A DNA stretch of 17,254 bases from JALHVH01 sp964544265. Its GTDB lineage: Bacteria > Acidobacteriota > Aminicenantia > Aminicenantales > Saccharicenantaceae. This document shows, in pieces, positions 1-7,681 of the stretch. Positions within the stretch are counted from its first letter, which is position 1. Every line of letters starts with the position of its first letter. The DNA lies in assembly GCA_964544265.1 (NCBI GenBank), contig CAZJBD010000035.1, positions 1 through 17,254 on the forward strand. The letters are read 5' to 3'. The notes under the pieces were generated by a model that did no database searches, was not told where the DNA came from, and saw only the letters and a list, made by a program, of their open reading frames with translations. Both the position numbers and the translations under genes were made by a program.

Positions 1-518
1 ATAGCTACCATGCCCCCGAGAGCCGTGAAGAGGATGACGAAGAGGGCAGCGATCGCCGTTCCCGATGAGCTGGAGATCGCTCCGTCCGTAACCACGTTCA
101 GGATGAAGCCGCCGGCGATGAATTGGTAGGAGACGATGACCGTAAAGGAAATGATCAGGGCGATGGCTCCGAAGACCCTGGCTACGGGTCCATAGCGGAC
201 TTCGAGGATGTCGCCGATCGTGTACTGGCCGAAGTTCTGGATTTTTGCGGCCAGAAAGTAGATGAGGATGATGCCGACCCAGGCCCCGGCCGCCAGCCAG
301 ATGGCTGAAAAGCCGGCCTTGGAGGCGAATTCGGCGCCCGCGATGAACGTCCCGGAACCGATCCAGGTGCAGATCAGGGTGAAGACCATGACCGAAGTCT
401 TGAGTCTTCGGCCCGCGACCATGAAGTCTTCCTGGCTCTTGATCTTCCGGGACCGATAGAAATTGAATCCGGTCAAAACGAGGAGATAGCCGAGGATGAT
501 GTAGACATAAAACGACAT
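1..518 (-). CDS. Sodium:solute symporter (SSS family), N-terminal part, cut by window edge
   Basis: Inner-membrane transporter that would couple solute uptake to a Na+ gradient; the substrate cannot be told. About 172 N-terminal residues are visible and the rest lies beyond base 1. The chosen start (MSFYVYIILGYLL) has a clear AGGGAGG Shine-Dalgarno 5 nt upstream; a second ATG at 522 is in another frame and too close to it. Five hydrophobic segments are seen: residues about 4-22, 44-66, 72-96, 120-146 and 156-172. Between the second and third lies the WIGSGTFIAGAEFA stretch typical of the SSS core, and YTIGDILEVRYG matches the conserved family motif YT(I/L)xDxLExRYG after the third helix. It starts 20 nt after the stop of the radical SAM gene on the same strand, so it is probably the third gene of the smc operon. 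Family assignment is firm from the motif; specificity is unknown. Confidence 0.88.
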   Translation of the reverse strand, partial: MSFYVYIILGYLLVLTGFNFYRSRKIKSQEDFMVAGRRLKTSVMVFTLICTWIGSGTFIAGAEFASKAGFSAIWLAAGAWVGIILIYFLAAKIQNFGQYTIGDILEVRYGPVARVFGAIALIISFTVIVSYQFIAGGFILNVVTDGAISSSSGTAIAALFVILFTALGGMVA

Positions 519-523
519 TCATG

Positions 524-530
524 CCTCCCT
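524..530 (-). promoter_or_regulatory. Ribosome binding site of the symporter gene
   Basis: AGGGAGG on the minus strand, 5 nt before the ATG at 518. It lies in the 20-nt gap after the radical SAM stop codon and decides the start of the truncated symporter gene. Confidence 0.75.
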
Positions 531-538
531 AAGACTGT

Positions 539-2032
539 TCATTTTCCGAAAAGCTTTCGCGTTTTGAGCTTGATGAGAACCGAGGCCATGATAGCATACC
601 TCCTCAGCTCTCCGAAAGAACGGATGTGGCGGAGAGCGCGGAATGCCTTCCTGAAGACAGCGACGTTTCCGCCGCTCATCGACCAGCGGAAAAGAAGCTC
701 ACTCATCTGGCCCCAGCTCAATTTATCCAAAAAAAGAGGAACATCGCCTTGCGCTGCAGGCAGGGTGACGATCCCGGAACGGTATCTTTTCGTCCAGGTA
801 AAATCCCCGGGGAGCAGGCCCGTCTCAACGGCCGTCTTTTCCAGGGGGGTTCCGGGATAGACATGGAGAACAGCCACCGAAGCCTCGACTTGGCCTCGAT
901 AGCGTTCGATGATGTTAACGGTCTCCTGGGCTTCCTCCCATGTCTCGGTCGGGTGGCTGAAAATAAAGAAGACGTTGGGGATGATCCCGAGTTCCAAGCA
1001 CCAGCCGACGAGGTTGTGAAAATTCCCGATATCAATCTTCTTGTGGATGACCTCCCGGCGGACGCGCTCCGACCCGGCTTCGATGCCGAACGAGATATGG
1101 AAGAGGCCCGCCCTCTTCATCTTTTCCAGGAGGGGCCTGTCGATGAGATCGACGCGGACCTCGGCCCTCCAGAAGACGTCGAGCTTCCGTTCGAGAATGA
1201 GGTCGCAGATCCTTTCGACCCGCTTGGGGTTGGCGTTGAAGGTATCGTCGTAAAAAAAGATGACCCTGGCGCCCCGCTCCCGGATATGCTCCTCGATCTC
1301 CCGGACGACGTTCTCCGGGCTCCGGGTGCGGACGTGACGGCCCCAATTGATCGGGGTCGCGCAGAAGTTGCAGTCAAAAGGACAACCGCGGCTGGCCATG
1401 ATGTTGATGGCCTGTAGCGACCCGCGGCCAGGAACTTCGATCGTGAAATTGTATTTCTTGAAGGGCACCAAGTGGAAGGCGGGAAAGGGGAGGACGTCCA
1501 GGTCCGGGATCGGGGCTCGAGGCGGATTGGCGACGACCAGGCCGTCCGATGCCCTGTAGGAAATGCCTTCAATTGAGCTGAGAAGAGGCACCAACCGTTC
1601 CCGGTCACGTCCCGCCTTCTCGTATGCCCGGCAGAGCTCAAGCATCGTGATCTCTCCCTCGCCGCGGACAACGAGGTCGAGCTCGGGGATGTGAGCGAGC
1701 GCGTCTTCGGCGGCCATGGACGCGTGCGGCCCGCCCAGGACGGTCAGAGCGCTCGGATGGGCCTTGCGGGCGATCCTGATGAGCTTGAAGCTCTGGAACC
1801 GGTTCTCGGTCGTCGAGGTGACGCCGATGATATCCGGCTTCTCTTCCCGGATGCGAGACGCGACGTCGCGCCAACCAAGCCCCAGGATGTCGGCCGGGAC
1901 GATTCCGACATCGGTGCCCTCCTTCTCCAGGACGGCCCCGATATAAAGAAGTCCCAGGGGGGGCATCGAGGACCCTTTGGACCAACGCTCGGCGAAGTAG
2001 CCGCCGGGAGGCACAAAGAGCCGAATCTTCAT
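539..2032 (-). CDS. B12-binding domain / radical SAM protein
   Basis: A 497-residue class-B-type radical SAM protein. Residues about 1-150 form a cobalamin-binding-like Rossmann domain (MPPLGLLYIGAVLEKEG, then LGGPHAS and DLVVRGEGE). The radical SAM core is at about 205-370, with the [4Fe-4S] ligands C217, C221 and C224 in ASRGCPFDCNFC, followed by FFYDDTFNANPKRVERICD and FGIEAGSERVRREVIHKK, as in B12-dependent radical SAM methyltransferases and relatives such as the HpnJ/BchE/MiaB-like group. The C-terminal ~120 residues are a variable domain. Most characterised relatives methylate unactivated carbons or rearrange rings; the substrate here is unknown. Its ATG overlaps the TGA of smc (ATGA), indicating translational coupling, and the symporter follows after 20 nt. 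Family is secure, reaction is not. Confidence 0.93.
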   Translation of the reverse strand: MKIRLFVPPGGYFAERWSKGSSMPPLGLLYIGAVLEKEGTDVGIVPADILGLGWRDVASRIREEKPDIIGVTSTTENRFQSFKLIRIARKAHPSALTVLGGPHASMAAEDALAHIPELDLVVRGEGEITMLELCRAYEKAGRDRERLVPLLSSIEGISYRASDGLVVANPPRAPIPDLDVLPFPAFHLVPFKKYNFTIEVPGRGSLQAINIMASRGCPFDCNFCATPINWGRHVRTRSPENVVREIEEHIRERGARVIFFYDDTFNANPKRVERICDLILERKLDVFWRAEVRVDLIDRPLLEKMKRAGLFHISFGIEAGSERVRREVIHKKIDIGNFHNLVGWCLELGIIPNVFFIFSHPTETWEEAQETVNIIERYRGQVEASVAVLHVYPGTPLEKTAVETGLLPGDFTWTKRYRSGIVTLPAAQGDVPLFLDKLSWGQMSELLFRWSMSGGNVAVFRKAFRALRHIRSFGELRRYAIMASVLIKLKTRKLFGK

Positions 2033-5000
2033 GGGTCTGCCTTGAGTTCCTCTTTTTTCTCGAGTTTAACCGAGTAGAGCTTGGTGATGTTGGGCTCTTC
2101 CATGGTCGTCCCGTAGATATAATCGGCGACCTCCATGGTCTTGTAGTTATGGGTGATGATGATGAACTGGGTCTGGTGCTTGATGGCCTTCATCAGGTCC
2201 AGGAACCTGGCCAGGTTGACCTCGTCGAGGGCGGCGTCCACTTCGTCCAGGAAGCAGAACGGCGACGGCCGGTAGCGGAATAGGGCGAACATGAAAGCCA
2301 TCGAGGTCAGCGATTTCTCGCCACCTGAAAGGAGCGCTAAATTCTGAAGGCGTTTTCCGGGCGGCTGGGCCACGATCTCCACCCCGCTCTCGAGAGGATT
2401 ATCGGGCTCCAGAAGTTTGACCTCGGCGTTGCCGCCCTTGAAGAGCAAGCCGAAGACGTCGCGGAAGTTTTTGTTAACTTCTTCGAGCGCCTTGAGGAAC
2501 TGCGTTTTGCTCTCGTCGTCGATCTTGCGGATGGCTTCCTCGGTCGAGTCGATCGACTCGCGAAGGTCCTGCCGCTCGTGGATGAGGAACTCATATCGCT
2601 TTTTCTGTTCGAGGTATTCCTCCTCGGCCATGAGGTTAACGGCCTTGAACCGCTGGATGGCGTCGCGAAACTCTTCGAGTTCCTGCTCCGCTTCTTCGTC
2701 GGAAAGTTCGAGGACCGGCCGTAGCTTCTTGAGGATGCGGCGAGGCTTTGGGGCAGTCCCTTCTTCGGCCGCGGGCCGCGCTTCTTCGGTCCCTTCCTCT
2801 TCCTCGAGGACCGCTTCTTCTTCGGCTTCCTCGACGCGGTTTTCCGCGGCCGCGGCTGCGGCCGCCGTTGCCCGCTCGGCCGTCTGGGCCTCCATTTCGG
2901 CCCGGAGTTCGGCCGGGGTTTTTTTGAGGTCCGCCCAGCAGGTTTCCTCGAGGTTGACCAGGTCGCGATCGATTTCGGCTTTATGGATCTCGGACTTGAC
3001 TCGAGCGTCCTTCGCCGTTTCCTCCTCCTCCCGGAGGGTCCGAAGCATTCGCTCGAGATCGTCCTGCTCCTTCCGGGCCTTCCGGAGACTGGCCTCCTTC
3101 TCCTCGAGGGCCTTCTCGCGCACATGGCGGTCGGACTCGTGGCCCTTCGCTTTCTCCGAGAGACCGAGGACGTATTCGGCCAGGCGCGTTTTTTCAGCCT
3201 CTCCCGTCCGGATTTCCTCCTCTAAAGAAGCGATCTTGGCCTCGGTGGTCTCCTTGCGACGGGCGAGGCCTTGGATCTGCTGACGGAGGCCGTTCATTTT
3301 CTCTCCCAGGACATCACGGCCGGCCCGAAGCTCGAAAAACTGCCTTTCGTGGGCGCTATCCCTCTCCCGGACCTCGGCCAACTCCTTTCGGGCAGCCTCT
3401 ATTCGCTCGTTGAAGGAGCGCTCTTCAGTCTCGGCGTCGGTGATCGCGGCCTTAAGCGAGTTCGTCTTCTGGGACATCGATTCCTTATCCCGGAACAGGA
3501 CCTCAAGTTCTCCGGTCAGGATGTCGAACGAGGTTTGGGCTTTCTCCTTCTCGAGGAGGCCGAACTTCCGCTCCCTGAGCTTATCCTGGAGGGCGTGCTC
3601 TTCCTGGAGATGGCGAGCTCTTTCGGCGTCGAGAGCGGTTTCCAGGGCTTGCCTCTTTGCCTTGTTTTCCTCCAGGGAGGCTGCCAGGGGCGCGATCTCG
3701 TTTTCGAAGCGGGCGGCTTTTTCCTCCAGCCCTCGGATCTCCTGGGTGAGGGCGATCATGCCCTCGCTTTTCTGGCCCAGCTTGAGGAGCCCCGAGGCAA
3801 GAAGGAGGTCGGCCGCAGGGGTGATGAAGTTAAGCTGCGGGAATTGGAGCCAGATCCGGATGGCGGCCCCGGTGTCCTTGACGATGACCGCCTCGTTGAG
3901 GCGGGGGAGAAGGTCCCGGAAGTGGCCATCGGCACGAACGCGGCCTTTGAGGAGTCCGATGACGTCCGCATTGCCCAGGACCTCCGGCGGGACCTCAGAC
4001 CTCACCCGACCGGGCACGAGGAGGTAAGTCCCTCGAAGTCCGGGCCGGAGGACTTTCAGAAACTCCTCCGGGAAAATGACGGGGGCCTTGGCCTCTTCCT
4101 TCCAGAAGACGTCGACGAGCGGGGTGTCCTCGGCATTGGTCCGAACCAAGTCGGCGAGGAGCCCGAACGATCCCGGCACGTCCTCGGCGGAAACCGCGGA
4201 GCGTTCCTTCTCCTCCATCTTCCGGAGGGCCTGGAGCTCGAAGGCGGCCTCGTCGCGCTTCTCCTTAAGGGCGGCGACCCGGGACTGGAGATCCGAGAAG
4301 TCGGCATGAAGCTGGGAAAGGCTGGACCCAAGGGAGGCCATGGACAGCTCCCGCTCTTCCCTCGCTTTCTCGCGGGCCATGATCTCGGACTCCAGCCCGG
4401 CGAGGCCCGCGTCGGCCGCGCTCAGAAGCGACCTCTGCTCCGCGGCCTGGATCTGGAGCTTCTCCATCTGGCGCATGACGAGCTCGAATTCCTTTTCGAC
4501 GTGGACCGATTCGTTCCTTTTGTCGGTCAGCTCTTGAAACTTAAGGAGGTGCTCGTCGCGGAGAGACTGGACCTCCCGGGCCCGGCCCGCGGCCCGCTCC
4601 TTGGCTTCGCCGATTGTGGCCGAAGCCGCTTCGACTTCCTTCTCACGGCCATCGAGTTCGCGGGACATCTCCTCAAGGGCGGTCTTTGCTTGGATCGATT
4701 CGAGCTCCAAAGCGAGCATTTCCTGTCGAAGTTCCTCGCGGCCGGATTCGGCTTTCTTTTTCGACTCCCCGAAGAACTCGGCCCGCTTGCTTTCCCTCTC
4801 GATTTCGCTTTCCAGACGGCCGGTCTGGGATTTGAGGGCGAAGACTCTCTCCTGATCCTCCTTGAGATCTTTTTCAAGGTCCCAGAGCGCCTTGCGGGCA
4901 CGGGCCAAGTCCCGGTCCTGGATCTTGATGCGGGAGACGACGTCCTTCTCTTTTTCCAGGCAGGAATTGTAGAGGGCGGTGATGTCCTTTTGAGCGGCTT

Positions 5001-5691
5001 CCAGGCGGACAAGTTTCCTCTGGAAGTGGACCGAGGTCAGCTCGCGGACGCGTTCGCGGAGCCGCCTGTAACGGGTTGCGGCCGCGGCCTGGCGTTGCAG
5101 GGAGTTCTTGGCTTTCTCGACCTCGATGATGATGTCTTCGAGGCGGGTCAGGTTTTGTTCGCTCAATTCGAGCTTGTTCTGGGCCTGCCGTTTCCTGTCT
5201 TTGTAAAAGGCCGTTCCGGCAGCCTCTTCGAGAAAGGCTCGTTTTTCAATGGGCTTGGAGGTGACAAAGGTCCCGATAGCGCCCTGCTCAATGACGAAGT
5301 AGTCGGTTTCGCCGATGGAGTGCTTCCACAGCTCGTCCTGGATGTCTTTGAGTCGGACGGACTTGCCGTCCATCCGATACTCGCTTTCTCCCGAACGGAA
5401 GACCCGGTGGGAAATGGCTAGCTCGAGGTCATCCCCCTCAAGGGAGAGGACGACGTCGGCCATGCTGATGGGCGTGCGCTTGGCGTTGCCGTTAAATAGA
5501 ATGTCGTCGGTGCGATCGGCTCGGACCGCTCTTTGGCGGCGGCCGCCCAGGACCCAAAGCATAGCATCGACGAGGTTGCTTTTCCCCGTGCCGTTGGGGC
5601 CGACAATGGCCGTAATTCCCGGATGGAAGACGATCTTCGTGCGGTCGGCGAACGATTTGAAACCTTGCAGTTCGAGCTTCTTGATGATCAT
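2029..5691 (-). CDS. smc: Chromosome segregation ATPase SMC
   Basis: Structural maintenance of chromosomes ATPase (1220 residues; bacterial SMCs are usually near 1190), which organises and segregates the nucleoid with ScpA/ScpB (not in this window). The N-terminal head has Walker A GPNGTGKS at residues 31-38 and the RLKDIQDELW/EEAAGT stretch. Two long coiled-coil arms flank a hinge at about 500-640. The C-terminal head has signature LSGGEKSLTS (from 1121), Walker B PFCFLDEVD (D1149, E1150), D-loop AALDE and THNYKTME. Oddities: the hinge is weakly conserved (FITPAADLLLASGLLKLG where a Gly-rich end is usual), and a low-complexity Ala/Glu/Pro segment at about 930-990 is inserted before the VNLMAEEEY region. 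No strong Shine-Dalgarno precedes the ATG. First gene of a minus-strand operon, divergent from the PilZ gene. Confidence 0.97.
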   Translation of the reverse strand: MIIKKLELQGFKSFADRTKIVFHPGITAIVGPNGTGKSNLVDAMLWVLGGRRQRAVRADRTDDILFNGNAKRTPISMADVVLSLEGDDLELAISHRVFRSGESEYRMDGKSVRLKDIQDELWKHSIGETDYFVIEQGAIGTFVTSKPIEKRAFLEEAAGTAFYKDRKRQAQNKLELSEQNLTRLEDIIIEVEKAKNSLQRQAAAATRYRRLRERVRELTSVHFQRKLVRLEAAQKDITALYNSCLEKEKDVVSRIKIQDRDLARARKALWDLEKDLKEDQERVFALKSQTGRLESEIERESKRAEFFGESKKKAESGREELRQEMLALELESIQAKTALEEMSRELDGREKEVEAASATIGEAKERAAGRAREVQSLRDEHLLKFQELTDKRNESVHVEKEFELVMRQMEKLQIQAAEQRSLLSAADAGLAGLESEIMAREKAREERELSMASLGSSLSQLHADFSDLQSRVAALKEKRDEAAFELQALRKMEEKERSAVSAEDVPGSFGLLADLVRTNAEDTPLVDVFWKEEAKAPVIFPEEFLKVLRPGLRGTYLLVPGRVRSEVPPEVLGNADVIGLLKGRVRADGHFRDLLPRLNEAVIVKDTGAAIRIWLQFPQLNFITPAADLLLASGLLKLGQKSEGMIALTQEIRGLEEKAARFENEIAPLAASLEENKAKRQALETALDAERARHLQEEHALQDKLRERKFGLLEKEKAQTSFDILTGELEVLFRDKESMSQKTNSLKAAITDAETEERSFNERIEAARKELAEVRERDSAHERQFFELRAGRDVLGEKMNGLRQQIQGLARRKETTEAKIASLEEEIRTGEAEKTRLAEYVLGLSEKAKGHESDRHVREKALEEKEASLRKARKEQDDLERMLRTLREEEETAKDARVKSEIHKAEIDRDLVNLEETCWADLKKTPAELRAEMEAQTAERATAAAAAAAENRVEEAEEEAVLEEEEGTEEARPAAEEGTAPKPRRILKKLRPVLELSDEEAEQELEEFRDAIQRFKAVNLMAEEEYLEQKKRYEFLIHERQDLRESIDSTEEAIRKIDDESKTQFLKALEEVNKNFRDVFGLLFKGGNAEVKLLEPDNPLESGVEIVAQPPGKRLQNLALLSGGEKSLTSMAFMFALFRYRPSPFCFLDEVDAALDEVNLARFLDLMKAIKHQTQFIIITHNYKTMEVADYIYGTTMEEPNITKLYSVKLEKKEELKADP

Positions 5692-5723
5692 GTTGTTATT
5701 TTCACGCTTCAGGACAAGGGGAT

Positions 5724-5729
5724 ATTGTA
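5724..5729 (-). promoter_or_regulatory. Possible -10 element for the smc operon
   Basis: TACAAT on the minus strand, 32 nt before the smc ATG, in the 141-nt gap between divergent smc and the PilZ gene. The -35 region 17 nt upstream (TTCCAA) matches the sigma70 consensus poorly, so this is a weak candidate only. Confidence 0.3.
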
Positions 5730-5832
5730 ATCAAATCGCACCGTTTTTGGAAGGGGCTAGAGATATCAGTTCTTTCTCTGGAGCCTAACTCTTCTTGATT
5801 GAATTGGATATTTTATGCAAAAATAAGGTGCA

Positions 5833-6198
5833 ATGACCATTGAGAAACGTAGGTACATGCGGTTTGAATGCACGCTTCCTGCCGAGGTCACCAAGATCGA
5901 GGAACAAGCTGGTCCCGTGGAAAAGGCCAGAATTGACGAGTTTTCCCGCGAGGGCATGCGAATGGTTTTAAACGTGGAATTCAGTTTCAAGCCCGGCTCC
6001 GTTATCGAGCTCCAATGCCCGCTGCCCGGCAGGCAAGCGGCCGCTTCGGTTTCCGCTGAGGTCATCTGGAGCCGGAACGAGGGAGATAAATGTGTGCTTG
6101 GCCTGCGGATCAAGGACATGGCTGCCGAAGCCCGAAGCGAGATCTTGGATTCTTGTTACGAACAATGGCATCAGAAGAAAGCCGGCTCTAAAGACTGA
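5833..6198 (+). CDS. Small PilZ-domain protein
   Basis: Single-domain PilZ protein of 121 residues, probably a cytoplasmic c-di-GMP receptor or adaptor. The N-terminal arginine motif is present (EKRRYMRF, R6xxxR10), followed by the beta-barrel strands. The second motif, usually (D/N)xSxxG, reads E36-F-S38-R-E-G41, so the acidic residue is Glu, with an Asp one place earlier. Later strands (SVIELQCPLPG, AEVIWSR, CVLGLRI) match PilZ ends such as the VW..... GxxF/L region. The ATG follows AAGGTG by 2-3 nt, a close but usable ribosome site. It stands alone, divergent from smc. Family assignment is good; actual c-di-GMP binding is uncertain because of the changed second motif. Confidence 0.85.
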   Translation: MTIEKRRYMRFECTLPAEVTKIEEQAGPVEKARIDEFSREGMRMVLNVEFSFKPGSVIELQCPLPGRQAAASVSAEVIWSRNEGDKCVLGLRIKDMAAEARSEILDSCYEQWHQKKAGSKD

Positions 6199-6333
6199 CC
6201 GGCCAGGCAGGCGGCATGATCGTCTGTTATCGCCCCCATTTGAGAACGCTCGCGACCCCTGGGGCCCGGAGCCTCGGCAGGAAGAAATCCGAGAGGTTTC
6301 GTATTCGAAGGAGCCGCAACCGGGAAGGACGAC

Positions 6334-6362
6334 TGGACACTCTGCTCCGACTTGGCTATAAT
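6334..6362 (+). promoter_or_regulatory. Sigma70-type promoter of tRNA-Thr
   Basis: A -35 box TGGACA (6334-6339; 5 of 6 to TTGACA), a 17-bp spacer and a perfect -10 box TATAAT (6357-6362). Predicted start near 6369, about 20 nt before the mature tRNA. The best promoter match seen in the window. Confidence 0.72.
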
Positions 6363-6389
6363 TTCTTGCCGGTCTTTTCGGACCTGCGG

Positions 6390-6462
6390 GCCAGCGTAGC
6401 TCAGTCGGTAGAGCGGCTGATTCGTAATCAGCAGGTCGAGGGTTCGAGCCCCCCCGCTGGCT
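6390..6462 (+). tRNA. tRNA-Thr, anticodon CGT
   Basis: Full cloverleaf: acceptor stem GCCAGCG (6390-6396) with CGCTGGC (6455-6461), D arm GCTC/GAGC, anticodon stem GCTGA/TCAGC around loop TTCGTAA with anticodon CGT at 6423-6425 (reads ACG, threonine), and T loop TTCGAGC. The discriminator is T6462 and CCA is not encoded. The T stem GAGGG faces CCCCC, which leaves one A-C mismatch (6439/6453). A strong promoter sits just upstream. No clear terminator was found after it. Confidence 0.95.
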
Positions 6463-6637
6463 CTTTGAATTCATCGGCCAAGCGGCCCTTCCCGACTTGG
6501 CTACGGCTAGAGAATAAGAATTTTCCCTTATCATCTCCATCCGGATTTCGCTGACGTTAAGAAGGCGCCGACAGGAAAGGCCGAACGGCCGGCAGCTTTG
6601 TTCTCAGCCAGTTAAAATAAACGGGGACGGTTCTATC

Positions 6638-6666
6638 TTGAATCTTCAAAGGATTTCGGCTATAGT
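6638..6666 (+). promoter_or_regulatory. Sigma70-type promoter of the outer-membrane protein gene
   Basis: TTGAAT (6638-6643), a 17-bp spacer and TATAGT (6661-6666). The predicted start near 6673 would leave only about 11 nt of leader, with the AGGGGG ribosome site at its very 5' end. Confidence 0.5.
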
Positions 6667-6683
6667 TTAGGCAGGGGGTCGGC

Positions 6684-7544
6684 ATGAAAAAAATAAAAGC
6701 AGCAGCGATCGTCGGCAGCCTGTGCATTTTTTTCTTCGGGCGATTTGTCTCTCTTGCTCAAGCAGAGGGTGTAAAGATTGGGTTGAGGCTTACGGGCGGA
6801 ATGAACTCCTTATCAACAGGCGATATCAACAAAGACATACAAGGCGAGAATGATTATTGGAAGGGCTGGCATGGCATGACCATAAGCGGTGAATTTCAGA
6901 AGATTCGCTACGGATTTGACGGCCAGGCGGACCTCCTGATTTATTTCACTCCCCGCTTTGGCTTGAGCCTCGGTTCCGGCTACATTCTGGGCAAAAAGGA
7001 TGCCGGCCAGGTGACATTGACTTCTCCATCAGATAATAGATCTGAATCTCTCATCAACCAAATCAGCGCAATCCCCATTCTCGCCGGCCTTTTCTTTATT
7101 TACCCTATTTCTTCGGGCAGCCGGATATTTGTTCAGGCCGGCGGAGGTTACTATTTTGCAAAGTATTCACAATCAGGGGACTACGATAGGACAGGCGACA
7201 TTAATTTCAGCGAAGAGTGGACTCAGAATGCCGCTGCCAATGGTTTCGGCTTCCATGGAGGGCTGGGATTTGAATTCGATCTGGGAAGGAATGTTGCCTT
7301 TGTTATTGAGGGATTTGGGAGGCGCGTCCAAATTGACGGGTTTAAAGGAGATTGGATCCATAGGTATTCAGATCGCGACCCTTATACCGGACACGGTTCC
7401 CTGTATTACTGGGAATGGGAAGGGATTCCAAATGTCCGTATGGGCGAGGAGTTTCCCTCCTATCCGGATATTAAAAACGTAAGGGAAGCCATAATCGATT
7501 TTTCTGGATTCGCCATCCGGGCCGGAATCAGAATTGTGTTTTAA
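6684..7544 (+). CDS. Outer-membrane beta-barrel protein (porin-like fold)
   Basis: A 286-residue exported protein. The signal peptide is MKKIKAAAIVGSLCIFFFGR followed by a likely cleavage site AQA|EG after residue 27. The mature part alternates hydrophobic and polar residues with many Gly and aromatics (GLSLGSGYILGKK, IFVQAGGGYYFAKYS, GFGFHGGLGFEFDLG, AIRAGIRIVF). It ends in Phe, the usual BAM-recognised C-terminal residue. The organisation resembles 8-strand OmpW/OmpA-like 'outer membrane beta-barrel' proteins; no specific function can be read. A ribosome site AGGGGG and a good promoter precede the ATG. The gene is clearly AT-richer than its surroundings (28 of 60 G+C in bases 6841-6900, against 41 of 60 in bases 3061-3120 of smc), which may mark a different origin. 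No convincing terminator follows. Confidence 0.75.
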   Translation: MKKIKAAAIVGSLCIFFFGRFVSLAQAEGVKIGLRLTGGMNSLSTGDINKDIQGENDYWKGWHGMTISGEFQKIRYGFDGQADLLIYFTPRFGLSLGSGYILGKKDAGQVTLTSPSDNRSESLINQISAIPILAGLFFIYPISSGSRIFVQAGGGYYFAKYSQSGDYDRTGDINFSEEWTQNAAANGFGFHGGLGFEFDLGRNVAFVIEGFGRRVQIDGFKGDWIHRYSDRDPYTGHGSLYYWEWEGIPNVRMGEEFPSYPDIKNVREAIIDFSGFAIRAGIRIVF

Positions 7545-7651
7545 AAATAAATAACTGAGATTTTTTTTAGCTGGTACAGCTCCGCCGCCATCTCGTCCCC
7601 GGCCTTCTCTTCCCGCGGTCGCCGGTTCGAAAACACCTCAGTATTATTCAT
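7541..7651 (-). CDS. Possible small ORF or 3' gene remnant (36 codons)
   Basis: Open frame from ATG 7651 to TAA 7541, 30 nt after the hydrolase stop codon and overlapping the last 3-4 bases of the barrel gene on the other strand. The first 30 codons use GC-rich codons typical of genes here and give a charged, helix-like peptide (FSNRRPREEKAGDEM, AAELYQLKK). It then passes a run of eight A and ends in a short hydrophobic tail. No good ribosome site is present. It looks more like the surviving C-terminus of a lost gene than a stand-alone protein. No family was recognised. Confidence 0.3.
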   Translation of the reverse strand: MNNTEVFSNRRPREEKAGDEMAAELYQLKKISVIYF

Positions 7652-7681
7652 GGCCAAGCTCATTTCGCATGAGAGCGGCGG

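Noticed and set aside
626..1417. 263-codon plus-strand open frame opposite the radical SAM gene
   Set aside because: Antisense shadow; the minus strand encodes an unmistakable CxxxCxxC radical SAM protein over the same bases.
3271..5421. 716-codon open frame on the plus strand opposite smc
   Set aside because: It is an antisense shadow of a GC-rich coiled-coil gene. It lacks domain motifs and a ribosome site, while the minus-strand frame has all SMC motifs.
6390..6462. tRNA-Thr as a confirmed integration site
   Set aside because: No second copy of the tRNA 3' end and no integrase gene are present in the window.
7561..7590. Run of eight T after the barrel gene as an intrinsic terminator
   Set aside because: No stable hairpin directly precedes the T-run; the small AGCT...AGCT pairing comes after it.
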